Below are positions 15,763 to 25,600 of a DNA stretch of 64,000 nucleotides, piece after piece. The first letter of the stretch is position 1. Each line of letters starts with the position of its first letter. Both the position numbers and the translations under genes were made by a program. Location of the stretch: contig NZ_AFIJ01000023.1 in the NCBI RefSeq assembly GCF_000214495.1, positions 1-64,000 on the forward strand, in the 5' to 3' direction. Source of the DNA: Megasphaera lornae. GTDB taxonomy: Bacteria; Bacillota; Negativicutes; Veillonellales; Megasphaeraceae. The notes below the pieces were generated by a model that had not been told where the DNA came from, ran no database searches, and saw only the letters and a list, made by a program, of their open reading frames with translations.

Positions 15763-16455
15763 TTACTGCAATATAAATTCCATATCCGCCACATTCGACC
15801 TATGTAATTGCAATTGAAACGAACCTTGATTACACGCAATGACAGATTCAAGCAACGCATCCGTCCCCATGTCTTTCATAAGTTCCCACTCTTCTTTATA
15901 TACTAAAACAGGCATAAACAGCTCCGCTACTATATGATTTTTTTCTTTTACCGCCGCCAAATCGCCGGAAATTTGCGCCATAATCACGCCGGCCGGCGCC
16001 CGCTCCCCTGCCGCGCCCTCCGGGGCTTGACAATACGGCACAGAAACGCCGTTCGCCAACGAAATACGATGCGCCCGCACCTGTTCGCCCAACTTCCCGA
16101 GCAACCGCAACGGCCATGCCGCCGGTTCTTGCAGGTGAATAAGACCGGCCTGTTGAAAAGGCCAAGTCGACGGCAGCAGCAGCCACAGTTCACAAGCCGG
16201 TGCCGACGCCGTTGCCGCCATGAGCCGCACTGTATGTACCACATAAAACGGCTCCTGAGGCAGCGGATATAACACTTGTACGGATATGGACGAACCGTGT
16301 TGTTCCCCGCCTGTAAGAACTTCTGTACGTCGCTGCGGAAAACAGGCTTGAAAATATTCCGTTATCGTATCCGCATACTGTCGCTGTCTGATAAAAGAGA
16401 CCGGTTTACTTAACGCCAGCCGGCGTTTTATCCGTTCTTCCATATCCGAATACAT
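15763..16455 (-). CDS. suppressor-of-fused (SUFU) domain protein
   Basis: 230-residue soluble protein resembling bacterial SUFU-domain proteins. The characteristic parts are LPSTWPF, the WPLRLLGKLGEQVR helix, a middle segment with a hydrophobic core (AGVIMAQISG) and the C-terminal VYKEEWELMKDMGTDALLE, which fits the family PLYxEEL...GxxxLL signature. Function in bacteria is unknown; some members are immunity-like or protein-interaction modules. GGAG 7 bp before ATG at 16455 sets the start. First gene of the minus-strand group ending at the deacetylase, with an extended -10 promoter just upstream. Confidence 0.65.
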   Translation of the reverse strand: MYSDMEERIKRRLALSKPVSFIRQRQYADTITEYFQACFPQRRTEVLTGGEQHGSSISVQVLYPLPQEPFYVVHTVRLMAATASAPACELWLLLPSTWPFQQAGLIHLQEPAAWPLRLLGKLGEQVRAHRISLANGVSVPYCQAPEGAAGERAPAGVIMAQISGDLAAVKEKNHIVAELFMPVLVYKEEWELMKDMGTDALLESVIACNQGSFQLQLHRSNVADMEFILQ

Positions 16456-16485
16456 GCCAACACTCCTCTTCTTTTATCCTTTATC

Positions 16486-16494
16486 ATTATACCA
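16486..16494 (-). promoter_or_regulatory. extended -10 promoter of the SUFU gene
   Basis: Minus strand TGGTATAAT: consensus -10 (16491-16486) with an extended TGn. No good -35 hexamer at the right distance. Confidence 0.55.
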
Positions 16495-16575
16495 TAGATA
16501 CCAATGCTTTAAAAATAACAGTCCCGGGTCTGCTGCACGGATTCCCCGCTTGCCCGGTACCCGTCTTCCTATCCT

Positions 16576-16950
16576 TCAACGTCCCCACAGCCATTGTCCC
16601 GCGGCCAACCCGCCCATACAACACAGGAAAGCGCCCGCCCCTTGTAACAAGCCGTAGGCCGTACCGCCGACCCAACCGGCCTGTTTCCAAATCTGTAACC
16701 ACTCCCACGAAAATGCGGAAAACGTCGTAAACCCGCCTAAGACGCCGGTAATGACAAAAAGTCGCCACGTATGCGGCGCCGAACTGTGACTTTGAAAAAA
16801 ACAATAGGCCAAGGCAATCCCGAACGAGCCCGCTAAATTTACCGTAACCGTGCCGTACGGAAAGGTGCCGCTGCCCGCCGTCAGCACCCCGATACTATAG
16901 CGCAAAACAGCGCCTATGGCGCCTCCGAGAGCTACTGCCATACTCTTCAT
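16576..16950 (-). CDS. crcB: fluoride ion exporter CrcB/Fluc
   Basis: Small dual-topology fluoride channel of 124 residues with four transmembrane helices. Conserved features are GGAIGAVLRY near the N-terminus, GTVTVNLAGSF (pore asparagine) and GGFTTFSAFSWE, where the Phe-box residues line the pore. AGGAGGG precedes the ATG; an upstream in-frame ATG lacks a site. No second crcB copy is adjacent, so it probably forms a homodimer. I found no fluoride-riboswitch consensus in the leader. Confidence 0.92.
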   Translation of the reverse strand: MKSMAVALGGAIGAVLRYSIGVLTAGSGTFPYGTVTVNLAGSFGIALAYCFFQSHSSAPHTWRLFVITGVLGGFTTFSAFSWEWLQIWKQAGWVGGTAYGLLQGAGAFLCCMGGLAAGQWLWGR

Positions 16951-17012
16951 GCCGTTTCCCTCCTTTATAAAAAATCGCCGCATATACCGGCCGTTTCTCT
17001 TATATTTGCCTC

Positions 17013-17041
17013 AGTATACCACGCCTGTTTCTCCGACACAA
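17013..17041 (-). promoter_or_regulatory. promoter of crcB
   Basis: Minus strand: TTGTGT (17041-17036), 17-bp spacer, TATACT (17018-17013) with extended TGG. Confidence 0.6.
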
Positions 17042-17088
17042 CCGTCCGCCCCATATACGGTAAAAAATCAACATCCGTCTACTATATC

Positions 17089-17117
17089 TTGTGATTCTTT
17101 ATCAATTGTAGTAAAAT
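17089..17117 (+). promoter_or_regulatory. promoter of the small gene at 17.2 kb
   Basis: TTGTGA (17089-17094), 17-bp spacer, TAAAAT (17112-17117). Confidence 0.6.
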
Positions 17118-17165
17118 AACAGCAACCGATTGTTTTATTTTCCGTAAAGAAAGGAATGACCAGTA

Positions 17166-17387
17166 TTGAAAACTCGTTGCCTGACGTTAACATCCTTTGA
17201 AACCGATTTATTCCGGCACTATATGAACCGAGAAAAAAATGCGCCGGTTCCTTTACGTCTCTGCAGCATAATATATCGCCATGTACATGAACAGGAGGTG
17301 TACACCGCCGCCCCGGCGACCCCCTATGCCCGGGTCGCCGCCGTACCGGCCGTCGCGCCCCTGCACCCGCATAAACAGATTATATAG
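17166..17387 (+). CDS. small hypothetical protein (73 aa), TTG start
   Basis: Not recognised. The frame begins with TTG, 10 bp after AAGGA. An ATG further up (17156) opens only a 14-codon frame. The protein is basic in its first half (MKTRCLTL, NREKNAPVPLRL, IYRHVHEQE). It ends in an Ala/Pro/Val/His-rich tail (TPYARVAAVPAVAPLHPHK). No transmembrane segment or known motif is visible. It is flanked by a plausible promoter and a perfect 16-bp terminator, so a transcript of about 300 nt is well supported. Whether that RNA is coding or a small regulatory RNA is open. Confidence 0.45.
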   Translation: MKTRCLTLTSFETDLFRHYMNREKNAPVPLRLCSIIYRHVHEQEVYTAAPATPYARVAAVPAVAPLHPHKQII

Positions 17388-17392
17388 CAACG

Positions 17393-17430
17393 AAAAAAGA
17401 GGTCGTGCCGTCCTGCACGACCTCTTTTTT
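17393..17430. terminator. bidirectional terminator, small gene versus sdaAA
   Basis: Perfect 16-bp stem (17393-17408 with 17415-17430), 6-nt loop, A-run on the left and T-run on the right. It serves the plus-strand small gene and the minus-strand sdaAA. Confidence 0.92.
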
Positions 17431-17445
17431 TATGAGGCTGCCCGC

Positions 17446-18330
17446 TCACTGCGCCATAGCTTGTTCCAAGCGTGCGGCAATCGCTTTTCCCGTAGGGGTT
17501 TGCGCCAACCCGCCTTCGGACGTTTCTTTCAACGCGACCGGCATTAACCGACCGATTTCGCCCATAGCCTCAATTACCTCATCGGGAGGAATAACGCTTT
17601 CAATCCCGGCCAACGCCATTTCCGCCGCCGTTAAGGCCAACACGGCATAGCAGGCATTGCGCTTTACACAGGGCACTTCCACCAATCCCGCCACCGGATC
17701 GCACGCCAGTCCCAACGTATTTTTCATACATAAAGCAAAGGCCTGTAAAATTTGCCGATTCGAAGCACCGCATAATTGCGCCGCCACGGCCGCCGCCATG
17801 GCCGCCGCCGAGCCGCATTCCGCCTGACAACCGCCTACCGCCCCGGCCACCGTGGCTTTGTGCGATACAACGGCGCCTACCCCGGCCGCCGTAAGCATCG
17901 CTTCCGTCAGCTCCTTTTCACCCGCCTGCCGGGCTTCTCCGATGGCCAATAACACGGCCGGCACAATACCGCAAGACCCGGCGGTCGGACAGGCGACAAT
18001 TTTAAACATTTTGGCATTCGCTTCGGCAATCGCCATCGCATACACGGATGCCGTATTCGCCAACGCTCCCAAAAGGACATGACTTTTTTTCTGTAACCGC
18101 GCGGCATCACCGCCGACCAATCCGCTCACCGATTTTTCCGTATTCTGCAAACCGGCCTGTACCGATTCTTGAAACACGGCAATACGGCCGGCCATCTGTT
18201 GTCGTACGTCCCGCTCGGAACATTCGCCGCGTTCCATTTCATGACGCAAAATTACTTCCGCCAAAGAAACGGCATGTTGTTCCGCCAAATCCAATAATTC
18301 CTGTAATGAGTTATATTCATATCGGCACAT
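17446..18330 (-). CDS. sdaAA: L-serine dehydratase, iron-sulfur type, alpha subunit
   Basis: Catalytic subunit of the oxygen-sensitive enzyme that deaminates L-serine to pyruvate and ammonia. 294 residues. The [4Fe-4S]-binding cysteines are in CPTAGSCGIVPA, GGCQAECGSAAAM and ACDPVAGLVEVPCVKRN, as in Peptoniphilus and Bacillus enzymes. It starts 10 bp after sdaAB and both follow addA, so serine catabolism appears to be transcribed from the addBA promoter unless a weak internal promoter exists. Ends at a strong bidirectional terminator. Confidence 0.95.
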   Translation of the reverse strand: MCRYEYNSLQELLDLAEQHAVSLAEVILRHEMERGECSERDVRQQMAGRIAVFQESVQAGLQNTEKSVSGLVGGDAARLQKKSHVLLGALANTASVYAMAIAEANAKMFKIVACPTAGSCGIVPAVLLAIGEARQAGEKELTEAMLTAAGVGAVVSHKATVAGAVGGCQAECGSAAAMAAAVAAQLCGASNRQILQAFALCMKNTLGLACDPVAGLVEVPCVKRNACYAVLALTAAEMALAGIESVIPPDEVIEAMGEIGRLMPVALKETSEGGLAQTPTGKAIAARLEQAMAQ

Positions 18331-18340
18331 AACTTTTCTC

Positions 18341-19000
18341 CTATAAAGGCAATAACGTAACTACACTTTCTATCGCTTCAATTTTTCGGATCATGGCCAC
18401 CATATCCGCAGGTACGGGGCTGTCCGTACAAACAATCATGACCGCCGCGGCATTTTTACCGCTGCGAAAAACCCGCATATTCGACACATTAATATGACCG
18501 ATCGCCAGAATTGTCGTAGCTTGTGCAATAATTCCCGGTAAATCCCGATGTACGGTAATCAACGTATGTTCTTCGCCGCGCAACGAAACCTGCGCGCCGT
18601 TAATTTCACGAATTTCAATTTTGCCGCCGCCCAGAGAAACGCCGACCACTTCCATCGTGCGCCCCTGTTTGCCCTGCATGGCAATGCGTACCGTATTGGG
18701 ATGTGCCGTTTCCGCCGTACTTCGTTGCAACTCCACCTGCAATCCCTGTCGGGCGGCAATCGCAAACGAATCCCGCAATCGCACATCGTCCGCGGAAAAT
18801 CCCAAGAGCCCGGCCACCAACGCCTTATCCGTCCCGTGCCCTTTATACGTTTTCGCAAAAGAACCGTATACCGTAAGCTGCACTTTTACCGGTTCGTCCT
18901 TTAAAATATTACGGGCCATCAAGCCGATACGCGCAGCTCCGGCCGTATGAGAACTGGACGGCCCGATCATAATCGGTCCCACAACATCAAAAATTCCCAT
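18341..19000 (-). CDS. sdaAB: L-serine dehydratase, iron-sulfur type, beta subunit
   Basis: 219-residue partner of SdaAA. The first domain carries MIGPSSSHTAGAARIG (14-29), typical of the allosteric substrate-binding beta domain, and KGHGTDKALVAGLLG. Residues 145-219 form an ACT domain (HTLITVHRDLPGIIAQATT) likely to bind serine as activator. GGAGG 5 bp before the chosen ATG (19000) decides the start against an ATG four codons upstream. It lies 21 bp after addA. Confidence 0.94.
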   Translation of the reverse strand: MGIFDVVGPIMIGPSSSHTAGAARIGLMARNILKDEPVKVQLTVYGSFAKTYKGHGTDKALVAGLLGFSADDVRLRDSFAIAARQGLQVELQRSTAETAHPNTVRIAMQGKQGRTMEVVGVSLGGGKIEIREINGAQVSLRGEEHTLITVHRDLPGIIAQATTILAIGHINVSNMRVFRSGKNAAAVMIVCTDSPVPADMVAMIRKIEAIESVVTLLPL

Positions 19001-19021
19001 AAATACCTCCACCTCTTTCGC

Positions 19022-22000
19022 CTAACAGGCGACGGCCTGTTGCAAATGAAAACTGTAAATATACACTTCTTTTACCTTTCTTCCGGTCACTTGTTCCACC
19101 GCTTGTTTGTATATCGCCAGCTGCACATGATACCGTTCCCGAAACGCCTCGGGCGTCGACAGACGATCCGTCTTATAATCTAAAATAACCCATTCTTCCC
19201 CTTCCTGAAAAAGAACGTCCAGCACGCCCTGTACCAATACGGCTTCTCCCGCTTCCAAGGTCGGCAAATACGGATTTCCCTGTAACAGTACGCTGAAGGG
19301 GTATTCCCGGTGTACAACGGGCGAAGCCGCCATGCGTTTTCCCAACGGTTGCAACCAAAACGCCCGAATTTGCGCCACCTTGATCGCAGCCCGTTCCGCC
19401 GCAGAAAATATGCCTTCTTTTTCCCATTGTACCAAATCCGCACGAATTTCGTCCAATCCCGCATGCGTATTGCCCGCTATATATTGCATGGCTTTATGCA
19501 TCGCCGTCCCGTAGGCGGCCCCCGTCATTTTGTTCTCGTCCGTCACTTCCCACAGCGGCGGTTGGGCAAACGGATCTTCCTCCGTCGCCATCTCCGGCAA
19601 CAGGCGGGACAATCCCCTTTCCGCCTGTAACGCCGCTTGTTCCCACTCCTGTTGTTGTCGTTTGATTTCCGAAACGGACATTTTAGCCGCCGCGGTTACC
19701 GCTTGCGGATACGCATACCGCCACTGCAACCGTTCTTCCAGCCAGGCGGGCGGCTCGATGCCGGTAGGATTTCCCTCTTGCAACGCCGCCAACCGCGGAT
19801 CTCTTTCGCCCTTACACCGCGAAGAACGGACGGCGGGAAGGGAACATTGTACCCGTACTTGCCATATATCATTTTGCCAAACTCCGTCCGTTGCCGTTTC
19901 TATTGCCGTCGTCAGAGCGGGCGCCGTACGGCAATTTTTTAAAACTGTCGGCATCACCCAATCCCAATACGATTTCGCCCGTTCCGGCGGTACTCCCTGA
20001 CACCAACGGTTCCAGTCATTGGCAAGATGCGAAGTATGCCCGATTAACAGCAGCAATTCTTTCGCACGCGTCATGGCCACATACAAAATACGTTCTTCTT
20101 CCGCCGTACTTTCCCAAGCCGACTGCGCGCGAATCCCGTTCCAGGCCAACGTCGGATACGACATCCGCCAGTCCGTGTCATATTGTTTCAGACCGATCCC
20201 CAACGTATGATGAAATAAAATCGGTTCATTCCAATCTTGCCGATTAAACGCTTTGCCCATGTCCGCAACAATCACGACGGGAAACTCCAACCCCTTGCTC
20301 TTATGAATACTCATAATGCGTACTACATCTTCTTTTTCTCCCGCCACCTTTGCCGGGGCCAAGTCGACGCCGTCTTCTTTCATCTTATCCAACAGCCGCA
20401 AATACCGAAACAAGCCGCGAAAGCCGTGTTCTTCATATTGTCGGGCCCGTTCATATAAAGCCTTTAAATTGGCCTGTCGTATACTGCCGCCGGGAAGTCC
20501 GCCGACATACTCATAATACGCGGTATCGGAAAATAATCGCCAAATCAGCTCCGCCACGCTGTGCCGCCGACTATACGTTCGCCAGGATTCCAGCTGCTGT
20601 AAAAATTGTTGCAGCGCCGTTACGGCGGACGAATTTTCTCCCTGCGTTATATAGCGTGCCGCATTCCGCCACAAAGGACCTGCACCGAGCAGCCGCAGCT
20701 CCGCCAAACAGGCCTCCGATACGCCCACCAAAGGCGACCTTAAAACAGCCGCCAGCGGAATATCCTGTTGCGGATTATCAATACACTGCAACAAGGACAG
20801 CATAATTTGTACTTCTATCGCCGCAAAATAGCCGCCGTTCTGCTCGGCAAACGAAGGGATGCCGGCCTGTTGCAAAGCCTGTACCAACACCTCCGCCTTG
20901 CCTGCCGGCGAACGCAATAAAATAACAATATGGCCGTACGATAACGGCGTGTGCGTACCGTCTTTTTCCGTAATATACGTATGCGACGCTAACAGGTGCT
21001 GAATTTTTTCGGCAATATATGCACTCTCCTGTTCAAAGGCCGTTTGCTCTTGTGCCGTCGCTTCCGTCGCTTCCGTTGTTTCTTTTTCCTTCTCCCCCGT
21101 AGAAAGCAGGCATACTTCCGTCCGCCCGCTTACCGAATGGGGATGATCGGACGGACCGCGGCCGGCATGCAAAAATTCGCGTTCTCCGTACGCCAGCCCC
21201 GCCGCTTCTTCCGTCATAATAGCGGCAAACACCTCATTAACAGCCGCCAAAATCTGCGGCATACTGCGAAAATTACGATTCAAATCGATACACCGCTCCA
21301 CGGCCTGCGGCTCCCGACGAAACCGTTTATATTTTTCCAGAAACAACGACGGATCCGCCAGGCGGAAGCGATAAATACTTTGCTTTATGTCGCCGACCAT
21401 AAAGCGATTATTCGTCCGCGACACCAACTGCGTAATCAATTCCTGCACACCGTTGGTATCCTGATATTCGTCAATTAATACTTCCGCATATTTTTCCTGC
21501 AGCTTGCGGGCGACGGCGGAGGGCACTATCCGGTCCGGCGTCGATTCGGGAGCCGATAAAATCTTTAAACACAAATGCTCCAAATCACTAAAATCAATCC
21601 ATCCCTTTTCCCGTTTTGCCTTTTCATAGGCGGCGGCAAAATCCGACGTGACCTGCACCAACCCCTTCATCACCGGCAATACCGCCCGCATACCATCCAG
21701 CAGATCGGCAGAAGATACGGAAAAATACACGGGACAAAGCTTATCTTGTATCAGCTTCTTACTGTCCGTACGGATTTTTTTACATGCTTCCCAACACGCC
21801 TTGTCTTCCGGTGTTAATTTTCGCAACGCCGGCAAACGCGTAAAGGTCACCGCTTTTACAGCTCGCGCCGTCATCTCCCACGTATGTTTTTCCAATACCC
21901 CCTGTAAGCTCCTATATTCGCTGTAGATCAAATCTTTAACGCCTTGCAGGGCCGGTCGCGCTTCGATTTGCCGTACTGCCCATTCATATTGCCGAACCGC

Positions 22001-22675
22001 CTCCTGCAGGCTGCGCCGAATCTCCGCTTTCACCGGCTCCCACCAGGGCGTCTCCTCAATACTGCCGGAAGACGGGATATCATACGCGACCGCCGCCTGT
22101 CGCAACCACTGTTCCGGAAAAGGCATACTGCGGGAATACTGATACATGCGTTCTACCGTCCGCACTATATTGTCATCGCCGCGCTCCGTACCGAACATAT
22201 CCGCCAAAGGATATAACACGTCCGCCTTCTCCTCCTGCTCATAGTACGATAGAAGCAAATCTTCCAACACTTGTTTGCGCAATAAGCTTAATTCTTCTTC
22301 ACCCGCCACGCGAAATGCCGGATCCAGATCAATCGTATAAAAATAAGTCCGAATCACCTCTTGACAAAAGGAGTGCAACGTAGAAATAGAAGCCGCCGGC
22401 AATAACGCCAACTGTCGTTCCGCGTCCGGCCGTCCGGTCGCTTCCAAGGCCGCCGTCAAAGCGGCTCCGATACGTTCCCGCATTTCCGCGGCCGCCGCTT
22501 TCGTAAACGTAACCACCAGTACTGCCGTCATATCGATCGGATTCTGCCGATCCAATAACCGCCGTACCAACCGCTCTACTAAAACGGCGGTTTTTCCCGA
22601 ACCCGCCGCCGCCGATAACAACAACGTTTGTCCGCGACTGTTCATCGCCGCTTCCTGCGCTTCAGTCCATGCCAT
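19022..22675 (-). CDS. addA: ATP-dependent helicase/nuclease AddA
   Basis: Helicase-nuclease subunit of the Firmicute counterpart of RecBCD. It resects double-strand ends and loads RecA after Chi recognition. 1217 residues, UvrD-like. Walker A SAAAGSGKT (21-29), DEYQDT (motif II) and IMSIHKSKGLEFPVV (motif V region) mark the helicase. The C-terminal RecB-family nuclease has GVLDVLFQEGEEWVILDYKTD with its metal-binding Asp and the QLAIYKQAVE helix. It overlaps addB by 14 bp, the usual addBA order. Confidence 0.95.
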   Translation of the reverse strand: MAWTEAQEAAMNSRGQTLLLSAAAGSGKTAVLVERLVRRLLDRQNPIDMTAVLVVTFTKAAAAEMRERIGAALTAALEATGRPDAERQLALLPAASISTLHSFCQEVIRTYFYTIDLDPAFRVAGEEELSLLRKQVLEDLLLSYYEQEEKADVLYPLADMFGTERGDDNIVRTVERMYQYSRSMPFPEQWLRQAAVAYDIPSSGSIEETPWWEPVKAEIRRSLQEAVRQYEWAVRQIEARPALQGVKDLIYSEYRSLQGVLEKHTWEMTARAVKAVTFTRLPALRKLTPEDKACWEACKKIRTDSKKLIQDKLCPVYFSVSSADLLDGMRAVLPVMKGLVQVTSDFAAAYEKAKREKGWIDFSDLEHLCLKILSAPESTPDRIVPSAVARKLQEKYAEVLIDEYQDTNGVQELITQLVSRTNNRFMVGDIKQSIYRFRLADPSLFLEKYKRFRREPQAVERCIDLNRNFRSMPQILAAVNEVFAAIMTEEAAGLAYGEREFLHAGRGPSDHPHSVSGRTEVCLLSTGEKEKETTEATEATAQEQTAFEQESAYIAEKIQHLLASHTYITEKDGTHTPLSYGHIVILLRSPAGKAEVLVQALQQAGIPSFAEQNGGYFAAIEVQIMLSLLQCIDNPQQDIPLAAVLRSPLVGVSEACLAELRLLGAGPLWRNAARYITQGENSSAVTALQQFLQQLESWRTYSRRHSVAELIWRLFSDTAYYEYVGGLPGGSIRQANLKALYERARQYEEHGFRGLFRYLRLLDKMKEDGVDLAPAKVAGEKEDVVRIMSIHKSKGLEFPVVIVADMGKAFNRQDWNEPILFHHTLGIGLKQYDTDWRMSYPTLAWNGIRAQSAWESTAEEERILYVAMTRAKELLLLIGHTSHLANDWNRWCQGVPPERAKSYWDWVMPTVLKNCRTAPALTTAIETATDGVWQNDIWQVRVQCSLPAVRSSRCKGERDPRLAALQEGNPTGIEPPAWLEERLQWRYAYPQAVTAAAKMSVSEIKRQQQEWEQAALQAERGLSRLLPEMATEEDPFAQPPLWEVTDENKMTGAAYGTAMHKAMQYIAGNTHAGLDEIRADLVQWEKEGIFSAAERAAIKVAQIRAFWLQPLGKRMAASPVVHREYPFSVLLQGNPYLPTLEAGEAVLVQGVLDVLFQEGEEWVILDYKTDRLSTPEAFRERYHVQLAIYKQAVEQVTGRKVKEVYIYSFHLQQAVAC

Positions 22676-25600
22676 CTTCCCCTTCTCCTTCTACTCGAAT
22701 TTTATCCCGCAAGTCCTCATTTCCTATGGTCCGACATACCCGATACGTATTCCCGAACGCCGTATCGAACCGACATACAGCATGATACAGGCAATACGTA
22801 CACGGCATCCGGTGTTGCCATAATACCGGTCGGACGGCAATATCCCCTTCCGTAATTTTCTGCGCCGCCTGTCGCAACCGCCGTTGTACGACCGCCAACA
22901 TATGCGACCAGCCGCTTTCGGTATACATTTGATTGCCGGCATTGCTCAAACTGCCGTCTTTTTTTAACCGTAAATTTAAAAACTCCGAATAGGCCTGCAT
23001 AGACGTATCCAGCTGCCGCATCGTCCGCCCGTCGTCCAGAAAAAAGCCGCTCATTTTACTCTTTTTTTGAAACAACGCCATTTTTTCCGTCTCCGTCACC
23101 ATATGATCCGCAGAAATCTTATCATCGCGCACATAACAATATAATACTGCCGCCGGCACGGCCTTTTCGCCCAGCTGCCGCAACGCGACAATCATATACG
23201 TCAAGAGCTGTAAATCCAACCCCAAAAATACCGGTTGTAACGCCGGTTCTTTGCGTCCCGACTTATAGTCGATAACCGCAACATAGGAGATTTCCCCCTC
23301 TTGCAGCATATCCAACCGATCAATTTGACCGCTAATCGACACTTTCCCTCCCGAAGGCAAGGTAAACTGTAACGGTTCCCACACACCGTTTTTACCGCCG
23401 AAGGCAATTTCCAGCCCTTTCATTTGAAAATTCGATACTTCGCTAAACTCCCGCAATCGCCGTACCGTACGAATCAAGGTCTGAATAAGCCGTTCCTTAA
23501 TATGTCGAAAATATGCGTTCGACATGAGAATATCCTGCCGAACGGACGGCGCCGTCACTTCCGTCGCCTGACGACAATATTCCGGAATTTGCCGCATTTC
23601 CAAATCACGCCACTGTTTTCCCTCCCGCAATAAGGCATCGCCCATATACTTCAAGGCGCCGTGTACCAACAGCCCCAAATCGGGAGCGACAAAGCGATAC
23701 CTTTGTCGGGCTTCCAATTGCAACCCGTAGCGGGCAAAAAAAGCAAACGGACACGTGCCGTATTGTTCAAATTTGGTGACCGAGCCGTGTAAAATCCCTT
23801 GCGGAGCAAATAACCGCCGCACGACGGATGCCGTCAGCGGGGCGGCAACATTGGTATGAAACAACCCCCGTACCGCTTGCCGTACCGCTTGTTTTTGCGA
23901 AGTGCGCAAAAGTTGATCATACAACGCCCACCAAACCGGCGCTACCTCACCGCCGTCGACAGCCGGCTGCAATTGCCCCGGCAACAGCCGTACGGCCGCT
24001 TCCGCACTCGTAATCGCCGCCGCTTCTTCCCCCGGTGAAATCCCGTCGCTTACCGTACGCACTCCGTCCACATAGCCGCGTTCCAGCAATTGACGTATCC
24101 ATAAAGACGGTTCCCGGGCCGCCCCGCTTTCATCCGCCAACGCATACGTCAAATATACCTCCTGCAAGCTTCTCGTGACGGCCAAATAAAACAGATATTT
24201 TTCCTGTAATGACCGAAAGCGGCTGCCCGGCGCCAAATAGAGTCCGGCCTTCTCCAATTGTTGCCGTTCTCCGTCATGAAACAGGCCTTCTTCTCGGTTT
24301 CGTTTCGGAAAAATACCGTCATTCATACCGCAAATAAACACCGTCTTTCCCTGCAACGTATAGCCGCGCTCTACGGAAGTCAACGTGACATGATCCAACG
24401 TCGGCGGAATGAGACTGAACTTCAATGTTTTCAAACCGTCTTCCAAAATAACGGCAAAGTCTTCCAACCCCATTTCCTCTTCGCCGCAAAGTGTCACAAT
24501 CTCCTGCAAAAAAGCCAACAATTCCTTCCATACCTGTTCATGTTCTTTCGCCTCTCCGGGACAACCGGCATCCGCGTCTTCCTGCCGCCAACGGCGAAGC
24601 GTTGCAGGCACTTGCAACCGTTTTAACCACGTGTATAATAACGTACACCACGTTTGCAACGTATGAGACGAACGGGATTCTTGCCAACAGGGCAATAACA
24701 GGTCGCGTACCTGCCGTCGAATACGATTGATCCCGCTTGCCGTACGGGCGTCCGTACCGTCGTCGTACCACGCTTTATCCGCCAACCATTGCCCGCCCTG
24801 TATGCCGTACGCCAAACAATAATTTTCCAACGCATCCGCATCGTCGCGGGAAATAGGGAACAAATCGCTTTTTAATAATTGAAATAGCGCCTCATACGTC
24901 CAGGATGTGCGAAACACCTGCAATAACGACACGACGGTTTCTACAATCGGGTGCGAAGCCATGGGCCGTTGATAATCACTGAACAGCGGAATACGGTACA
25001 TGGAAAAAATACGTTCCGCCAACTGATTGTACTCCTCGCTCGTGCGTACGACCAAAAGAAAATCTTTATACCGATATCCCTGTCGGCATAATTGGATAAT
25101 TTTTTTCGCCACTCCTTCAAATTCCGCTTCTTTCGACGTACATTCCCAAATATGAATCCCCGCCGTCGCCCGGGACCGCACCGCCGGTACAGGGCGAAAA
25201 AACGCATGGGCCATACGGGCCGCACCGTTGGTCAATCGTGGCGGTAAACAAATTTGTTCACTATGCGGAAAAAGCCGCCGCAACGCGCCGTACGTTTCAT
25301 ACGACCGGTGAAACAGGGCCGTTTCCCCGGCTTGCGAGGCAAGATGCTCCCCGTCCAGAGACAACGTGACCGTTAAAGGTCCCGCATACTTTTCCAATTG
25401 TTCCAGCACTTGCAGTTGTTGCGGCGTAAACCACTGAAAGCCGTCCACCAGGACGGGAATATGTTGTAAAAAACCGGCATATTTAATTTCGGCCGCCAAC
25501 GCCGTCAGCAAATCATCGGCGTTGCCGAAACGCGCCGTCAACACCCTAGTATATGCCTCGTATACCCGGGCTATATCCTGCAATTTATCCGCCAACGACG

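Noticed and set aside
16951-17012. Fluoride riboswitch before crcB
   Set aside because: No match to the crcB motif core sequences in the leader.
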